DNA from: Aptenodytes patagonicus
Taxonomy: Eukaryota; Chordata; Aves; Sphenisciformes; Spheniscidae
Assembly (NCBI RefSeq): GCF_965638725.1
Contig: NC_134951.1
Span: forward strand, 76,883,068-76,947,067
Direction: 5' to 3'
Length of the DNA stretch: 64,000 nt
Shown here: positions 1 to 11,924 of the stretch, piece after piece
Numbering within the stretch: the stretch's first letter is position 1
How the letters are laid out: each line of letters starts with the position of its first letter
The notes under the pieces: generated by a model
What the model was told of the DNA's origin: nothing
Seen by the model: only the letters and a program-made list of their open reading frames with translations
Databases searched by the model: none
Made by a program: the position numbers and the translations under genes

Positions 1-3000
1 TTCTACAGCAATCTTTTCCAGTGTAAGGAATAAACAAGAGAGTCCTGTTTATCACATCAGTGTGACTTATTGTGGCAGTTCTTGCTTTTATTTAGCAGGA
101 GTTACTCTACACTCCTACCATTATTTTTGCTCTTAACTCCTCCTGTGTGATGGGAATTGAGGCTAGAAAAAGCAAGTTAAATGTACAAATGACTGCTGGA
201 TATGCACGATATAGAGTTTGTCAGGGTTCTCCCAGACTACTTACCATACCTAGAAGTCTTAATATGTAGTTTATGGGAACTAACAGAAACCTACTTGAGG
301 AGAATAAAATTAAGCTTCCCCAGCTATACTTTTTTGCTGTGAAGGTAAATTCTGGTTTATCTCTGTCAATACCAATAGTATAGCACAAGTTCCCCTACCT
401 TGTAAAAATCTACGCTTATTCTATACTGAAGCCACACAACTCAGAAGCCAGAGTTTGTTAGTTGCATTTAAACCCTTAACGTCTCATCAGGAATACTGAT
501 GGACAACTGGACAAAGTCTAAATTCTTTCAGATGAGACTAGCAGTTCTGACATCCTCCAAAAATTGTGCCATTAATGAGGAAGAGAAAGATGACCAAGAG
601 TTATAAAAGCCTGACAGCTAGAAGAATGATAGAACAAATAGTTTCTTTTGTTGAAGTAATGTTAGTTTAAGTTATCTTTGACAGGCTAATCAGCTTAATG
701 GGTGTCCAGAGCTCAAAATTTGATTTTAACACATTTGGTAGTTCCACATCAAATCTTAAACTAGAGATGCATAGTTTAGACTAAAGTCATGCAAAAGCAA
801 ATGCACAACAGCAGAAGAGTTTTGTTTCAAGGTCGTTTGCTGCTAACTAGAAGACCACTGCAACGAAGTTTTGCAGTTTTTCCCTGGACCCAATAATCCA
901 GAGTTGTCAAGTCAGATAAATAGCAAAAAGTTCTCAGTTTATTAATAAAGCCAAGCAGCTCTTGCTAACATTGTCCTTCAGAATGCTGAAACTCGGTGTT
1001 CAGTTAGTTTAAAAGGCAGTTTAAGTTCAACAGAAAGAAGGAATATACCACACAGGATAAGTCTAATCTAGAAAACCAAGCCAAAAAAACTATCCAGCAA
1101 TACTCCAGTAGTGAAGAAAATGATCAAGAGACCTAGTGATCAAATTAAGAGAGTTCAAAAAATGCATAGAAGTAGCATCCTGCTAGTGTTTCAGTTATTC
1201 TGCTTTTCTATCAACAGGTACTGTACACTGTGAACTCGGGCATCACAGGATGCTTATTAAACTATAGTGAATGGTTGTAATAATCAGTTTTAGTCTGGGA
1301 ATACTTGAACATTCTCCTTCCATCGTGAGGAGGGTTCTCAGATCAACTATTTACCATGACCACTAATAGTCAATGTTAGTCATACCAAAATTCAAGGAGA
1401 GTCATTAGAGACAGCCAGACTAACTCTAATTTGACTGCCAACATCATGGCTCTTAGGTCCTTGCTATCAACTACTCTGACCTTATTAGCCACACAGTGTG
1501 CAAGCACAGTGCCACTATTTAGACTTCAGTGCCAAACTCTACAAATTAGTTGTTTCAGACAATTTCCTGGACCATGAGACATTGTGCTTTTATTCATGTA
1601 GACAGGAAAAATCCCAATTCAACAGTAAGTGAAATCCCCTCTTTCCAGTCTTCTTTCTGCCAAGGGAAGGCCTAACCTAATGAGCACTCTTCCCTGCTCC
1701 AGTTGTGCTGCTTTACAAAAGATTTTTCTCCAACTCTCTGGATTTCTAGGATCAGGCTTTCACATACTAATATCAGGGAATATCTGAGCTCCTTATTTAC
1801 AATTCCATCTCTCAGCAAATTTCATGTCATTCAGTGTGGTAGATTTAAGCTAAAGCACCATCCAAAATGGCTGGGCATGCAGCCCAATCCTCTCACTGAG
1901 TTAGAATCACTGTCCCTTTCAAAACTCACCTAAGTCCTTTAGGAGCCACAGGCAAGAACAGACTACACTTTGGATGCCTGTTGGTCCTACAGCTGGATGT
2001 TTGGCTCAATACAGTAAATATCAGAATTGCCCTGAGGATGCATCTCCCAGTTCTCCAGACATCTAATGTATATCTTAGCCCTAGCTGGGTCAGGTGTGAG
2101 CTGACTGAGGCTCCTTTTTAGCCAGGTATATCAATATGCTACTGGCAAGCTACCACTGCTGACAGCATTCCCCCCTCTCCCCAAACCAGCACAGCTTGTC
2201 CCAGAACTGTCTTACCCAATTAGATTGAATCCGTTATTCAGCAAGAAGTAGGTTAACCAAACCACTATCAATATTACAGGACATGCTCAAGTATGTCTAC
2301 CTGCTTTTTCACATGGGTAGCAGCCGTAGATTGAGAGTAGACAGACTCTGAGACAGTCAGTACTAGATGTCTCTCCACTCCTCATTCTTACCCATTTAAG
2401 CTAATAGTGTGAAGTTGCCAAGTGTTTAAACCACAGAGGTGTTGAACTATACTAGCAGCTCTAGCAGATATTAGAAACCTGTAAGAGTTAAAAAAGGCAT
2501 GTCTAGCTTGACTTTTACTTTCCACCATTGTGGAAATAATATTTGGTATTTGTGGTTCTGGTGACAAACACCAAGAGGTTAAAAAGCAAGAACTACAGGA
2601 ATATTGTATCTTCCTGTATTAGACAGTACTAGAAATAGTTTCACTGACTGCAGCTCTTACAGTTTAACAGATAAAAGCAGCCTCAGATGATTTTAAGTGA
2701 ATTGCTGGTGTCCTTTCTTATTAAGGATAGTGTGGGAAAGTTGACTGACCACTGGATGGACCTCTTCCTAACAGTAACTGTCCCAAACCCTTCAGAAGAA
2801 CAGTCTTCGGGGGAAAGGTAACCAGCCAGTTAATCCCTGTTTAACTGACTCCCACTTTACCTTAAGAGATGACCTTTGGCACTCTGGTTATGTCTATAGA
2901 CATATTAGACAGTGGCAGGGTGCAGCTGAAGCAGTTCTGCTGAGTGAGACTGACGGAGACCTGACATCCACAGCATACTATATACAGTATGTACAAGAGA

Positions 3001-6000
3001 CTTACTCTGTAGTCATTGAAAAGTCACTGAAGAGTATCAGTTCAGGTGCAGCAGTATTTTGATTGTTTAGATCATAACACAAAGTGTCTTCACATGTTCT
3101 TAGAAGTCACTATTTCATTCTGAAATGGTAGGAAGTAGGTTGCTCTAAAGTTTCATTGCACAACAAAGCCAATTTCTAAACTAATAATTTGTTAGCTACC
3201 TGAATTTTCAACATCAGTGAGTAGTCTTTCCATTCACTGTTTGCTATCATCATACTTTATTCTAAAGCAGGACAGTCCTGTTCACTACCAGTGAAACCGC
3301 AAGAGCACTGACGTGCAAGTGCTCAGAAGTTAGACACCCGATTTCCACCAGGAACGCTGACCACATCTATCATCTAATAGATGGGAAGAGTACACCATTC
3401 TCTTTCACAAAGGTAGAAAGCCTTCCTCAAACAATTGCACAGCTCTCACAGGGAATTTTACAGCAAGACTGATAAACTCTTCATTGCTGCCTGTAGCCTT
3501 GGGCTAATTAACGATTTAAGATTGTCCAAACTGACTTTAACAGCTTACTATCTTGCAATACCCTGCCCTTACAGTTCAACTAGCTTTGCCCAGCTTCAAA
3601 TGTATTATATGTAGAAGGTATGACAGTCATGTTTGTATAAGAAATTTTCACCTGTTTTGCTTGCATCTTTGATAGACAGCAAATTAACAAGAGAGGAAGT
3701 CCCTGACTAAGCACTAGATTTCCATCCCCAGAAAAGTAGAGTTCAACCAAGCTAAGTGATTTCTAATTAGCTGTCAAATGGAGCATGTATGGAAAAACTC
3801 TCCTTGCATTAGTATTCAGAAAAAGTTGACATAGTCCAATTAGTGCCAGCAACAGCATGAATTGGTATTTCCTACCTTGCTTTAACTAGACTTAAACAAG
3901 TCATCTGCCAGAGTTAAGCCATGTTCATGCCTGACACCCTTTAATCCATCTCCTTTGGCACACTGTCATGCAGCCAGAGCTGTACTGTTTACTTAACAGT
4001 GATGCTGCATGACACTACAGCAGTTCACAGCACACAGGAGAACAATTCTAAAGTCTCAAGAACAACTTTATCACAAGACTGAAAAAATGTTAATCTCTAA
4101 AATGGTCAATGTGTCATGGCACATTGTGTGTGATTGGAATTTTGTATCAAATAGCTGCCACTTCGCTCTACCCAGCACTCTAGCCTGGGAGCATTTAAAG
4201 AACAAGTTCCCGTAAGCTGTTTGCAGTGACACTCAGAGGCTGCTTTTTAATCTATTATTTGAAAAGCTGCTAAAATCCATACAATAAGGAATACTGGTTT
4301 TCATTTGCTGCTAATCTAGAAGCCACTGCTACTGAAAGTTTGCTACACTTTCTCTAGACAGAGTTAAGATATTTATTTCTAAATAAGCTCTATAAACCCC
4401 TGAAATCCCATCATTTTTCAAAGCATTATCTTACCACCCCATCTACCTTTGTTCTGTGTCTCCATAGCCAGAGGAGAACTTCAAACATCTAACGTTCTAC
4501 CACAGGTAGCTTGAGAAGCATGCTGTGCTTTGTAGTCACTGCTTGCTGCTGGTCATGCTAGCTTTAACACTTGCAAAAATTTCACAAGAGTTATTCCTAT
4601 GCTTTCATATGAAGATATAAATAGAAATTCCCTTACTGCAAATCACTTCCTTCTGACATGGCATATTACACTTCAGAACTTCTGAAGTGAGTATTTGGAG
4701 GGAACAGTTTACAAAAGACTGCAAAGGCAAGGCAAGGCAATGGTTATCACTGGAGTTCAAGGAATGTATTTCCAACAGCTGTGAGACCAAATCCCAGTGG
4801 CCTTGCTCACTACTGAAAGGAAGAAACTTATTCTGTACAGCATGTTGGAGCCTTTTTTGAAACCAGGCAGCTAAGTTTTTCCTGCATTTCAGAAGACAGG
4901 TATCAGTTTAGAACAACCCCTTTACGGCACTTGCTAACTCAAATTGTGCTTGTGTACATGCACTTTGGTGACACCCTGTCCTGGTGTGCATATAAAGAAA
5001 ACCAAACTAGTAAGAAGCAAAGTGGAGATGTAAATAAGGTGAAGACACCAAGACTCTGAAGCTGGAATACTGATGCAAGGAGAGTTGACAAACGTTGATT
5101 TACGTTCATGTAAACTCCATACATTAAAGTGAAAAGATATATATTTAATATTGTCTACACCAGTTTGTCTCTGAAGGGTAATGCACTTGACTTGTCCAAC
5201 CAGCTTAATTTCCGATTACTTGAGTCAGTATTACGTGAAGGGCAAGAATTTAGCCAATACTTGCCACAAAAAAGCTTGTGATCAATGTAAGTTAATGATT
5301 TCTGCAAAGATTTCTAGTTTGTTTCATAAGTTGACCCAAAAGTTAGTTATGTTGTGTGATACATACGATTTTTCCTCCTGTCTGCTGTATTGCACATAAG
5401 AACTTAGGTATCGTTTCCCTTGAAGGTAGCTTCCCCCCTGCCTATTTGCTGGATACCCATCCATCCTTTATTCTCTGTATCAGAGTGCTAGGGAATTATT
5501 CTTATTGTGATCTTGTAGAAAGCATAAAGCTTCTGAGCAACTGCTATATATGATATGAACCTTATCTACTTGAAAATAAGGCTGAAGCTCCATCTATTCC
5601 ATAGTGAGTAGAAGCTCAAGCACTAAGTGCATTTCCATTGTTGACAGAAGTTAGGAGTACCTGCAAGATCAATACAGCAAACTTTCTTTTAAGCATGTAC
5701 GGGATCAGGTGGTCTTCCAAGATCACATCTTTAACCCCATTTTTTGTAGGACACCTAGAAAAGCCTATGGAGAAATTCTAAGCTTTTTTCCAAGACACTC
5801 AAAGAACATCTGTCTCAATTCTACCATTTAACTGAAAATTAACTGAACAGTCCTGTCTTGCATAATCAAAATTACCATACTAAACTGCCTTACAACACCA
5901 ACTTCAAGACAGTAACATTTCCCATATGCTTATGGAATTCCATCAGCACACAGGCTTTAAGAAGTTTAGTTCAAGATAACATATACAGTACTTTGAGTTG

Positions 6001-9000
6001 GTATATAATATAGTACTGAGCAAAAGAACCTTCACCAATATGAATGATTCAGTACCCCACTGGTAAGAGAAGGAAACTGCTTCATCAGCAAGACCAATAA
6101 CCATACCTTGCTTGATAGCATTTCATAAAAAATGACTTAAATAGAAGAATTCAAAAAAAAAAAAAAAAGAAAGCATGCTGACATCCAGAGTCCGTATTCA
6201 GAGATGTCTGAAGGCTGGAGATGCACCAAAAAAAAGTTTAACATGTTCAGCACTTATTTGGATACTTAGCTGTAGAGCTCCAAGATTCAGCTGAGAATGA
6301 CTTGCTGTAAGCTCATAACTAACTCAGCTGTTCTAGAAGAGTCACAAGAAAGGACACCCACACAAGATTTCCCACAGAAGGGTGGTTTGTAGAAGGAAAC
6401 CTATAATACACCTTCAGTTCTGTTTCTTGCCTCTGCTGCTTCTAAGGCAGTGGTTCAAAACCCTTCAACATGAGCAGGCCTTCTACTTTCCCCTCCTCAA
6501 ACTTTATCTGCTAGCCTTGCATGTTTCCAGCCAGCATCATCCTTAAATAATTTTTCTCATATGAGATTTATACTTAAATGTGTGCAAGCAGGAAGCATTC
6601 CTAAACCACTCAGAGGTCTTTCAAATCTTTTTCATCAGTCTGGACTTAATCACATAAAAGATTCTCCAACCCTGACTGGGGGTTTTCTGACCTGCCTCAG
6701 CTGTTACCAGAATGATAGCACTCCCATCTCCACATGAAGGCAGCTGCTGCTGGAACCTCCATCACCATATAAACTAGGAAATAACCTCAGATCACTTACC
6801 AGTTTTTGAAAAAGCTCTGAGCTCCAAGTTCCACATCCATTTCTGATGCAGTTATTTATGCACACATTTTTCACTCTTCCTTCCTCATCATACTCATTAG
6901 GTATCTTTATAACAGTGAGGAAAAAAAACACAGTTGGGGGCAGGTTATGCCTAGATTCTCTTGCCTCCACTCTATGCTCACTTGTGTAGAGCATGTTTAG
7001 AATACCGAAGTACAATCATTCCTCTTCTGTTTGGCCAATTTCATAGCCATGCTCTTCCAGTTACAGCAGTACTTCAGTTTTAATAAACACTTTTACAAAG
7101 AAATTCTAATAAAGTCCTGAAAGAAGGGTGCTATTACACCAAAGTTAATGCAGAATTGCTCAAAGCTTTAAAAACAAATTTGTCTACCAGTTGTCATTAG
7201 TGACATTCTTCAGGAAAAGCCAAGCTCAAGTGGTCATCTGTGACTTTTACCACCCCTGCCCTCCAGAGGTTTGCATGTTCGTACAGGCTAGTATGACTGA
7301 CAGTGATAGCCAACATGATCATAAAGCAGCAGCTAACACTACTCAGTTGCTGGTCTTTTTAGATCAGATCAAAAGTTTTTACGATACAGAAAGTCTTCAA
7401 GTGTTCTTTCAATGACAGTTGTCCAGTTTCATCAATATGCTATATTCACCTCCCATACTATGTTGTGGTCAGTGCAGTATACTCACTGAAACAGCATGCT
7501 TGTTAAGTAGGAATCTCTAGTATATTGAAATAGACTTTAAAGCACTTCCCTATCATTAAGACTCCTTTGTTTTGTATCTCTTTACCACAATGACTCATTC
7601 CTATCTCCTATTTATTTTGCCAATTATATATGTCCTTTGATCAAGGGGGTTAACCTGGTTCTAACACTTTCAGAATTTATCCAGGAAGAGAGTTTTGTCA
7701 TAACTCTGTATGTCAAGATAAAAAAAAACAAGAGTAATGCCTACGGACAGCTAAGGTTTAGAAGTTCTGCTCCTATATGAACATGCATGTAATCTGTTCA
7801 GCTTCTTCCAGAATACTTCATGCTGCAACCAAAATAATTTGACAGTGACTGATCAGTCTTACTCCCAAGCTTTTTCATCTCCGTTATTCAAGAAACTACA
7901 ACTTGTGTCTAAAAACTAAAATGACCGAGTATTTCTGGAATATACAAGTCCTGGCACAACAGTACCCTTCTTCCCCCTTCACTATTTCACACCCCCTCCC
8001 CTTTGATCCTGCCCCAGGAACTTGCATTACTTTGTACCTTCCAACAGGAAGGCTATTTTCACCAGGAAAATAGCATAGGCCATGTAACACTGTCATGCTC
8101 TATCCGATAGTTATCTAATCACTAAAAAACTCAGCTAGCACAAGAAATTGAAGTCACTCAGGAACCTGCTGCGTGGCAAAATACAGCACAACATTCATCA
8201 GTTTCACTACAGTCACACCAGAAACCAGCACAGTATCTGCATTATAATCTTAGCTGATGACTGAACTACATGGTTAGTTCTTATCACTTATTTAGGTACG
8301 GAACCTTAGATTGCACCACCCAGCTGTTTGAGGAAAGCTTTTTATGATGAACTGTTAAGTACAAGTTTTGATCTAGTGAAAAAATAACATGCCTTACTAT
8401 GCTTAAGGGTTAGACTTTAATTCAGAAGCTTTCTTAAACACATCAAAAACAATGCAGAATGCCAGCACCATACTGCTTGCAGGGAAGTCACATGTAACAT
8501 TACTTACCGTAAGATTTAGATCTCTTGAAGAGATCTAAAGCTGTTTTGTCTGCACACACCAGCAGACAAAATTATCTACATGAGCTGTTGAAAGCCAGAA
8601 GACAGTTGGGCTGATGAGTTAAAAGGGAATGACTATCACATGCTCAGATGCTTTATTAAAGTGTGTAACAAAGTACTTTAGGGAATATGCGCTATGACTA
8701 TAGGGAAGCCATCTTCAACCTGGTTCTCCGGCTAATTTCTATATAAACCTTTTAACATCCTCAGGCATTTAGAAATATTCATGAGTATAGATGTAGAAAG
8801 CTGTAGAACACATTCCCGGGTCAAGGACTTCAGCAGTTTTAAGACCATGAAACAACCCTTATGGATACTAAAATCCCTTTTATTTTTAATGATTAACACT
8901 TAACTGAGATGTCAAGTTCTACAGGAGTCTGAACTGTTACTCTCACACTGGCTAAGCACAGCCCAATCAAATATCACTAAGACTAAGATTACTTCTCTTC

Positions 9001-11138
9001 TTGGTCTTGTTTTTCAATGGGGGAAGGACCCCCAGCCCCTTGGAAACAAAAAATAGCCTGAACTACCAGATTAGACGTGAGTTTGGAGTGCAAATTGCAA
9101 AACAGTTGTCTTTTCCTTTCTCATTTTTGCTAGGGAAAGACTAGTCAGGAGTTTCATACAAAACTATGTACCACATTGTAATATAGGAAGATTTTTGCCC
9201 GTTTAGTTTAGGGGGGCATCATTTGCAATAGGTCTGGAAGTGTTATGAATAGTATATAGACATTTCAGTGACAAGAAAAATTTTATTCTTCAATCTATCA
9301 GCAATATTAGCACAAGGCTCCAGGGATTTATCAGCAGCTCTTAACTCAGTCTTCACCTGGCAGCGTCCAAGATACACTAAGGGCAATAATCAAGAGTGAA
9401 AAATACTGTCTTCTAGATCTTGAAATTAATGCATGGGTGTATTGACAGGACTCCCCATAACGTAAATAGGCTCTATCCAAACTTTGTTACAAGTTACAGC
9501 TAAGTTTCTGCCTAGCCTGTTGAAACAGATTGCTTTGGCAAAGCACAGAGCCTACCCCAGTCTCAGAAACCAAGGGCTGAGGAGAAGTTAAACACAAGCA
9601 TGGCAGCCTGCCAAACCCCAGGATCCTGATAGTCTCCATCTTTAACCTTTGGAACCCCAGACTTGCTAAAATACATCCAGAGTGCTGTACCAGCTTGCAC
9701 CAATACTGCCAATTGATTTAAAGAAAGTTAAAACTGATCTGTAAAAGGAACACATCAGAAAAGAAAGCTTGCCAACATTTTACTTGCTCTCCAGAACAGC
9801 AATTAGAAAATATTTTAGTTTGTCCCACAGGCCAGCAGCAGAAAGATCTATGGCATGTTTCAGCATATGGCAGTAAGAAGCAGGCTTTTTAGTTTGAGGA
9901 ATCATATTTGAAGTGTTTTAAGATAACCTTTAGAGCAGAAAGGCCAGAAGCTGACGTACAGCTGGTCAGTCACAGGGTTACAGCAGCCACATGTTACGCT
10001 TCCTCTTTTCTGAGCTTCCACTTGATAAAGCGTGGAGTTCACGGAAACAGTAACTGCTAGTTGTTATCCTAGTATCTTCCAGTAGTGTAAGTTTAAACAC
10101 AAGCATTTAAAATAAAGTCTACTTTTCCATATCCAAAGAGATATTCTGAATGTGGTGGAGGGGGATGAAGAGAGCTGCAGGTTAATGCTGGGGCTGCACA
10201 CAAAACTAGAAATGTAATACCAACTTGAAATGATTAAGGAGTTGAGGGGACAGACTTCTTACAAGATCACAGCAAAACAGTTTGCTCTGTAGCATCTAAC
10301 ACCGCAGTATAAGCAAAGCTAACCATGATAGGTATACAGTTGGAGACTAAGACAGAGGTGTTAAAGAACAGTTTTGAACTATATATAGGAAAGGAATGAT
10401 GTATACTTCGGACAAGTAAACAGCGCTTTTCTGCTTCCATGTGCTCAATGTACCTTTTTGATACACAAACCCATGATTTGAATGTAGAACTAAGCATAAC
10501 ACAAGTCTCATTCCCTCACTCCACTTTGCAGGGACACAAGTTATTTTTAAATTAAGTAGGTGACTCCAAACATGCAAAGTTTGAGCATACTTCCTTTGAG
10601 AACAATTTTAGCTATTTGAGATACCTTTAACCCATAAAGTGTGCTTACTAAACATAACCTACTTGGAAGAGATATTTATTTCCTCTAGAAGTGTTACGGA
10701 GCCCTAACCATGAATGAATTTAAGCAGCAGTCATAACCTAGGCCACAAGTGCCTGGGCAAGCGGGTCAGGAGAAGCAGTACGAGCAGGAACCCTCTGGGA
10801 GCCCTGGAGCCAGCAAGCAGAGCAAAGCAGCTTTCTGAGGACTGCTGTAAAACCCTGGGCCAAGCCAAGAGCCCCACAACATCAGCTAACAGGAGCACAC
10901 ACAGCCTATAAAAAGTCAAAAACTTCACTCCCACATGGAGACCTCCCTCTACTTATGACTCAAACGCAGACAAGAGGAGTTGCAGGTAATAGGGGGAAAG
11001 AGAAAAACAAGACAGACTTCACCGTCAAAATACACTTTCCTCCGCAGAGGCCGGGCTCCGGGACCCCAGGCAGCCGGGTTCACAGGCCTCTGTCCCCTCG
11101 GGGCTCACCCTGCAGAGACGCCCGCCCCCGGCCCTTAC
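1..11138 (-). other. RAB32: RAB32 intron 1 (3' end outside window)
   Basis: This AT-rich stretch lies downstream of the RAB32 exon 1 donor. I looked on the minus strand for exon 2 and 3 signatures (GNMTRVYY, KCDQNK, WFETSAK, DNINIEEA) and found none, so the intron should run past position 1, making it at least 11.1 kb. The small open frames here (60-100 codons) show no recognisable protein. Recognisable content is limited to a 16-base A run near 6150 and a pair of adjacent hairpins at 8515-8571. No young CR1 or LTR copy was seen. Assignment as intron is inference from gene structure. Confidence 0.7.
8515..8571. repeat. Two adjacent perfect hairpins
   Basis: Hairpin one spans 8515-8539 with 12-bp arms (TTTAGATCTCTT and its complement) around a single G. 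Hairpin two spans 8544-8571 with 10-bp arms (TTTTGTCTGC and its complement) around an 8-base loop. They sit four bases apart inside RAB32 intron 1. No terminal repeats or target duplication were seen around them. Confidence 0.8.
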
Positions 11139-11367
11139 CTGCTATATCCCAGAGCTGCAGCCGCACCAGGGTCTTGCTGTCCCAGTTGATGACTTTGAGC
11201 GCGAAATCCACCCCGATGGTGGCCCGGTAGTGCTGGGAGAAGAGCTGGTGCACGTATCGCTTGATAATGCTGGTTTTACCCACGCCTAGCTCCCCGATCA
11301 CCAGCACCTTGAAGAGATGCTCCCGGCACTCCGGCACGCCGGAGCCCGCTCCTTCCCCGCCGGCCAT
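11139..11367 (-). CDS. RAB32: RAB32 first coding exon (partial gene)
   Basis: Encodes the N-terminal 76 residues plus the first base of codon 77 of Rab32, a small GTPase that directs cargo to melanosomes and other lysosome-related organelles and also acts at mitochondria-associated membranes. Visible motifs: P-loop GELGVGKT at residues 25-32; the switch I region with effector Thr50 in YRATIGVDF; and the start of the G3 motif, LWDIAG. The WDIAG form, rather than the usual WDTAG, marks the Rab32/38 branch. [14 protein letters not shown] fits Rab32 better than Rab38. The N-terminal extension is short: Arg15 aligns with about residue 22 of the human protein. The start ATG has a strong context (A at -3, G at +4). 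The exon ends at a consensus donor (GCAG|GTAAGG, intron from 11138) that splits the Gly codon after its first base. The open frame continuing past the donor is intron read-through. G4, G5 and the prenylated C-terminus are encoded outside the window. Confidence 0.97.
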
Positions 11368-11625
11368 CCTCGTCTCTCCCGCGGAGCGGAGCGCAGCGCT
11401 GCGGGACGCCGCGGGGAGGCCGGGCTGCCGGAGCCGCGGCTCTCCCGCCTCTAAACTTTCTCAGCCGGCAACTATTCTTCTAACTTTCCCCGGCCGGCTC
11501 CCGGCTGGGCCGGCCCACGCCGGGCGGGGAGGCGAGCGGAGGAAGACGGAGCGGGATGGAGGGAGGGAGCGGGAGAGGGAGGGAGGGAAACCCCGCAACC
11601 ACCTGACTGCAGTCACAGGACGCGG
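11368..11625 (-). other. RAB32: Probable RAB32 5' UTR
   Basis: GC-rich sequence directly upstream of the RAB32 start codon inside the CpG island. The upstream boundary is a guess: a TATA-like sequence at 11638-11647 would place a minus-strand start near 11610-11620. Transcription from CpG islands is often dispersed, so the true start may differ. Confidence 0.4.
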
Positions 11626-11637
11626 AAACTCCGCGGC

Positions 11638-11647
11638 CTTATAAAAG
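11638..11647. promoter_or_regulatory. TATA-like element in the RAB32 CpG island
   Basis: On the plus strand 11640-11647 reads TATAAAAG, a full match to the TATA consensus but pointing away from RAB32. On the minus strand the same bases read CTTTTATAAG, a weaker site about 270 bp upstream of the RAB32 ATG. It could serve RAB32, an antisense/divergent transcript, both or neither. Confidence 0.35.
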
Positions 11648-11832
11648 CCCGAGGGAGGGCGGCGGGGAGGGGCAGGGGGAGGGACCCGACCCCTCCCCGC
11701 CGCTCCGGGATACCGGGGGCGTGGGGGGGGGGGCGGTGTGGCGGGATGGGGTCCCTGCGTTCCCCCCCTAGCTGCCTCGGCTCTTCGCCCGGCCGGCGTG
11801 GGCTGTCCGTGGGGCAGCCGGCGGCGGCGGGA

Positions 11833-11924
11833 GGCCGGCGCTCCGCCCCGCTCGCCCCGGGCGCTCCCCGGGGCACGGCCGTGCCCCGGGGAGCGCCCGG
11901 GGCGAGCGGGGCGGAGCGCCGGCC
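11833..11924. repeat. Perfect 92-bp palindrome
   Basis: The left arm 11833-11878 and right arm 11879-11924 are exact reverse complements over all 46 bp with no spacer; symmetry ends at 11832/11925 (A opposite G). The sequence is almost entirely G and C. It lies about 470-560 bp upstream of the RAB32 start codon. Because it is palindromic, the same peptide string (containing APLAPGAPRG) appears in open frames on both strands. It may be a real cruciform-capable element or a fold-back or assembly artefact of a GC-rich region. Confidence 0.95.

Noticed and set aside
7191..7415. 74-codon open frame in RAB32 intron 1
   Set aside because: Starts at a non-ATG codon, no recognisable family, and lies antisense in intron; nothing supports coding.
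9990..10030. A minus-strand FIKWKLRK reading that recalls the Rab32 LKWKSDLDSK motif
   Set aside because: Only KWK matches; the flanking residues and the rest of exon 2 are absent.
11080..11138. Extension of the RAB32 frame past WDIAG into a Lys-Gly-Arg-Gly tail
   Set aside because: A consensus donor lies exactly where the Gly codon of WDIAGQ should be split, so the extension is intron sequence.
11139..11367. RAB38 instead of RAB32
   Set aside because: The N-terminus ([24 protein letters not shown]) matches Rab32 rather than Rab38, and synteny with GRM1 supports RAB32.
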